This document shows, in pieces, positions 28,914 through 29,054 of a stretch of 29,054 nucleotides of DNA (positions are counted from its first letter, which is position 1; every line of letters starts with the position of its first letter). The translations under genes and the position numbers were made by a program. The DNA comes from a virus, in the IMG/VR virus record IMGVR_UViG_3300025594_000042, positions 1 through 29,054 of that record; one strand, 5' to 3'. The notes beneath the pieces are model-generated. The model was not told where the DNA came from, made no database searches, and saw only the letters and a program-made list of their open reading frames with translations.

Positions 28914-29054
28914 TAGTATAGCCCTTTAAGTAGTTTTTCATTTTGCCCAAAGCTGACGCGGGCACGGTCTACTGCATCATCCCAACATTCAAGTTTAGTC
29001 TGTACTGGTGATGTTGAGCGCAAGAAGGCTATAATGTATGCTTTGTCTGGATTA
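28913..29054 (-). CDS. C-terminal 46 residues of a protein continuing past the right edge
   Basis: Open from the right edge to a TAA that overlaps the next ATG (TAATG). The visible part includes DKAYIIAFLRSTSPVQTKLE, CWDDAVDRARVSFG and the end KLLKGLY. Strand-then-helix with a single Cys. Too little remains to name a family. Confidence 0.65.
   Translation of the reverse strand, partial: NPDKAYIIAFLRSTSPVQTKLECWDDAVDRARVSFGQNEKLLKGLY

Noticed and set aside
1-29054. CRISPR array, insertion sequence, integrase or attachment site
   Set aside because: No spaced repeats, transposase or recombinase motifs, or terminal inverted repeats were seen.

Overview
This window is part of the genome of a T4-like (contractile-tailed, Tevenvirinae-type) bacteriophage. 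It most resembles the marine lineage that includes the cyanophages and pelagiphages. The evidence is a T4-type replication set (DnaB-like helicase gp41, primase gp61, UvsW helicase), several exact or near-exact T4 late promoters (TATAAATA and one-base variants), tightly packed genes that mostly overlap by TAATG or ATGA, and many small conserved proteins typical of marine T4-like phages. No tRNA, rRNA, CRISPR array, insertion sequence or integrase was seen. The host cannot be read from the sequence. A B12-dependent ribonucleotide reductase suggests a host that makes or imports cobalamin.

All genes but one are on the minus strand, so transcription runs from right to left. Right end (about 27.0-29.05 kb): small early genes and an OB-fold-like protein, served by TTGACA-type promoters and closed by a strong UUCG-loop terminator. 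25.5-27.0 kb: an AAA+ ATPase, a 100-aa protein, then a 150-bp non-coding segment with two near-identical tandem promoters that bracket a structured RNA element. 20.9-25.5 kb: the uvsW operon, with small zinc-finger proteins, a PTH2-like protein and a miniature C-family (DnaE/PolC-like) polymerase core. 20.05-20.9 kb: a divergent pair of genes, each with a late promoter only 5 nt before the ATG; one is the only plus-strand gene. 17.6-20.0 kb: primase and helicase. 7.5-17.6 kb: a late block of mostly uncharacterised head or virion proteins, many starting with a short peptide like the T4 capsid-targeting sequence; it also holds an RNA-ligase-like protein and a pol-beta-type nucleotidyltransferase. 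2.9-7.4 kb: nucleotide metabolism (RecB-family nuclease, class II RNR, macro-domain protein, glutaredoxin). 0-2.9 kb: tail genes, namely a PAAR-spike/lytic-transglycosylase fusion and the start of a large fibre-like protein that runs off the left edge.

The genes fit a lytic programme. The host-type promoters drive replication and recombination genes, and T4-type late promoters drive head, internal and tail proteins. The least expected items are the putative small RNA with an anti-Shine-Dalgarno loop, the mini C-family polymerase with all catalytic aspartates, the ligase-like protein with a head-targeting signal, and a recurring layout in which the -10 element lies 5-7 nt from the start codon (predicted leaderless mRNAs). 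All family assignments were made by eye from motifs; no database search was run.
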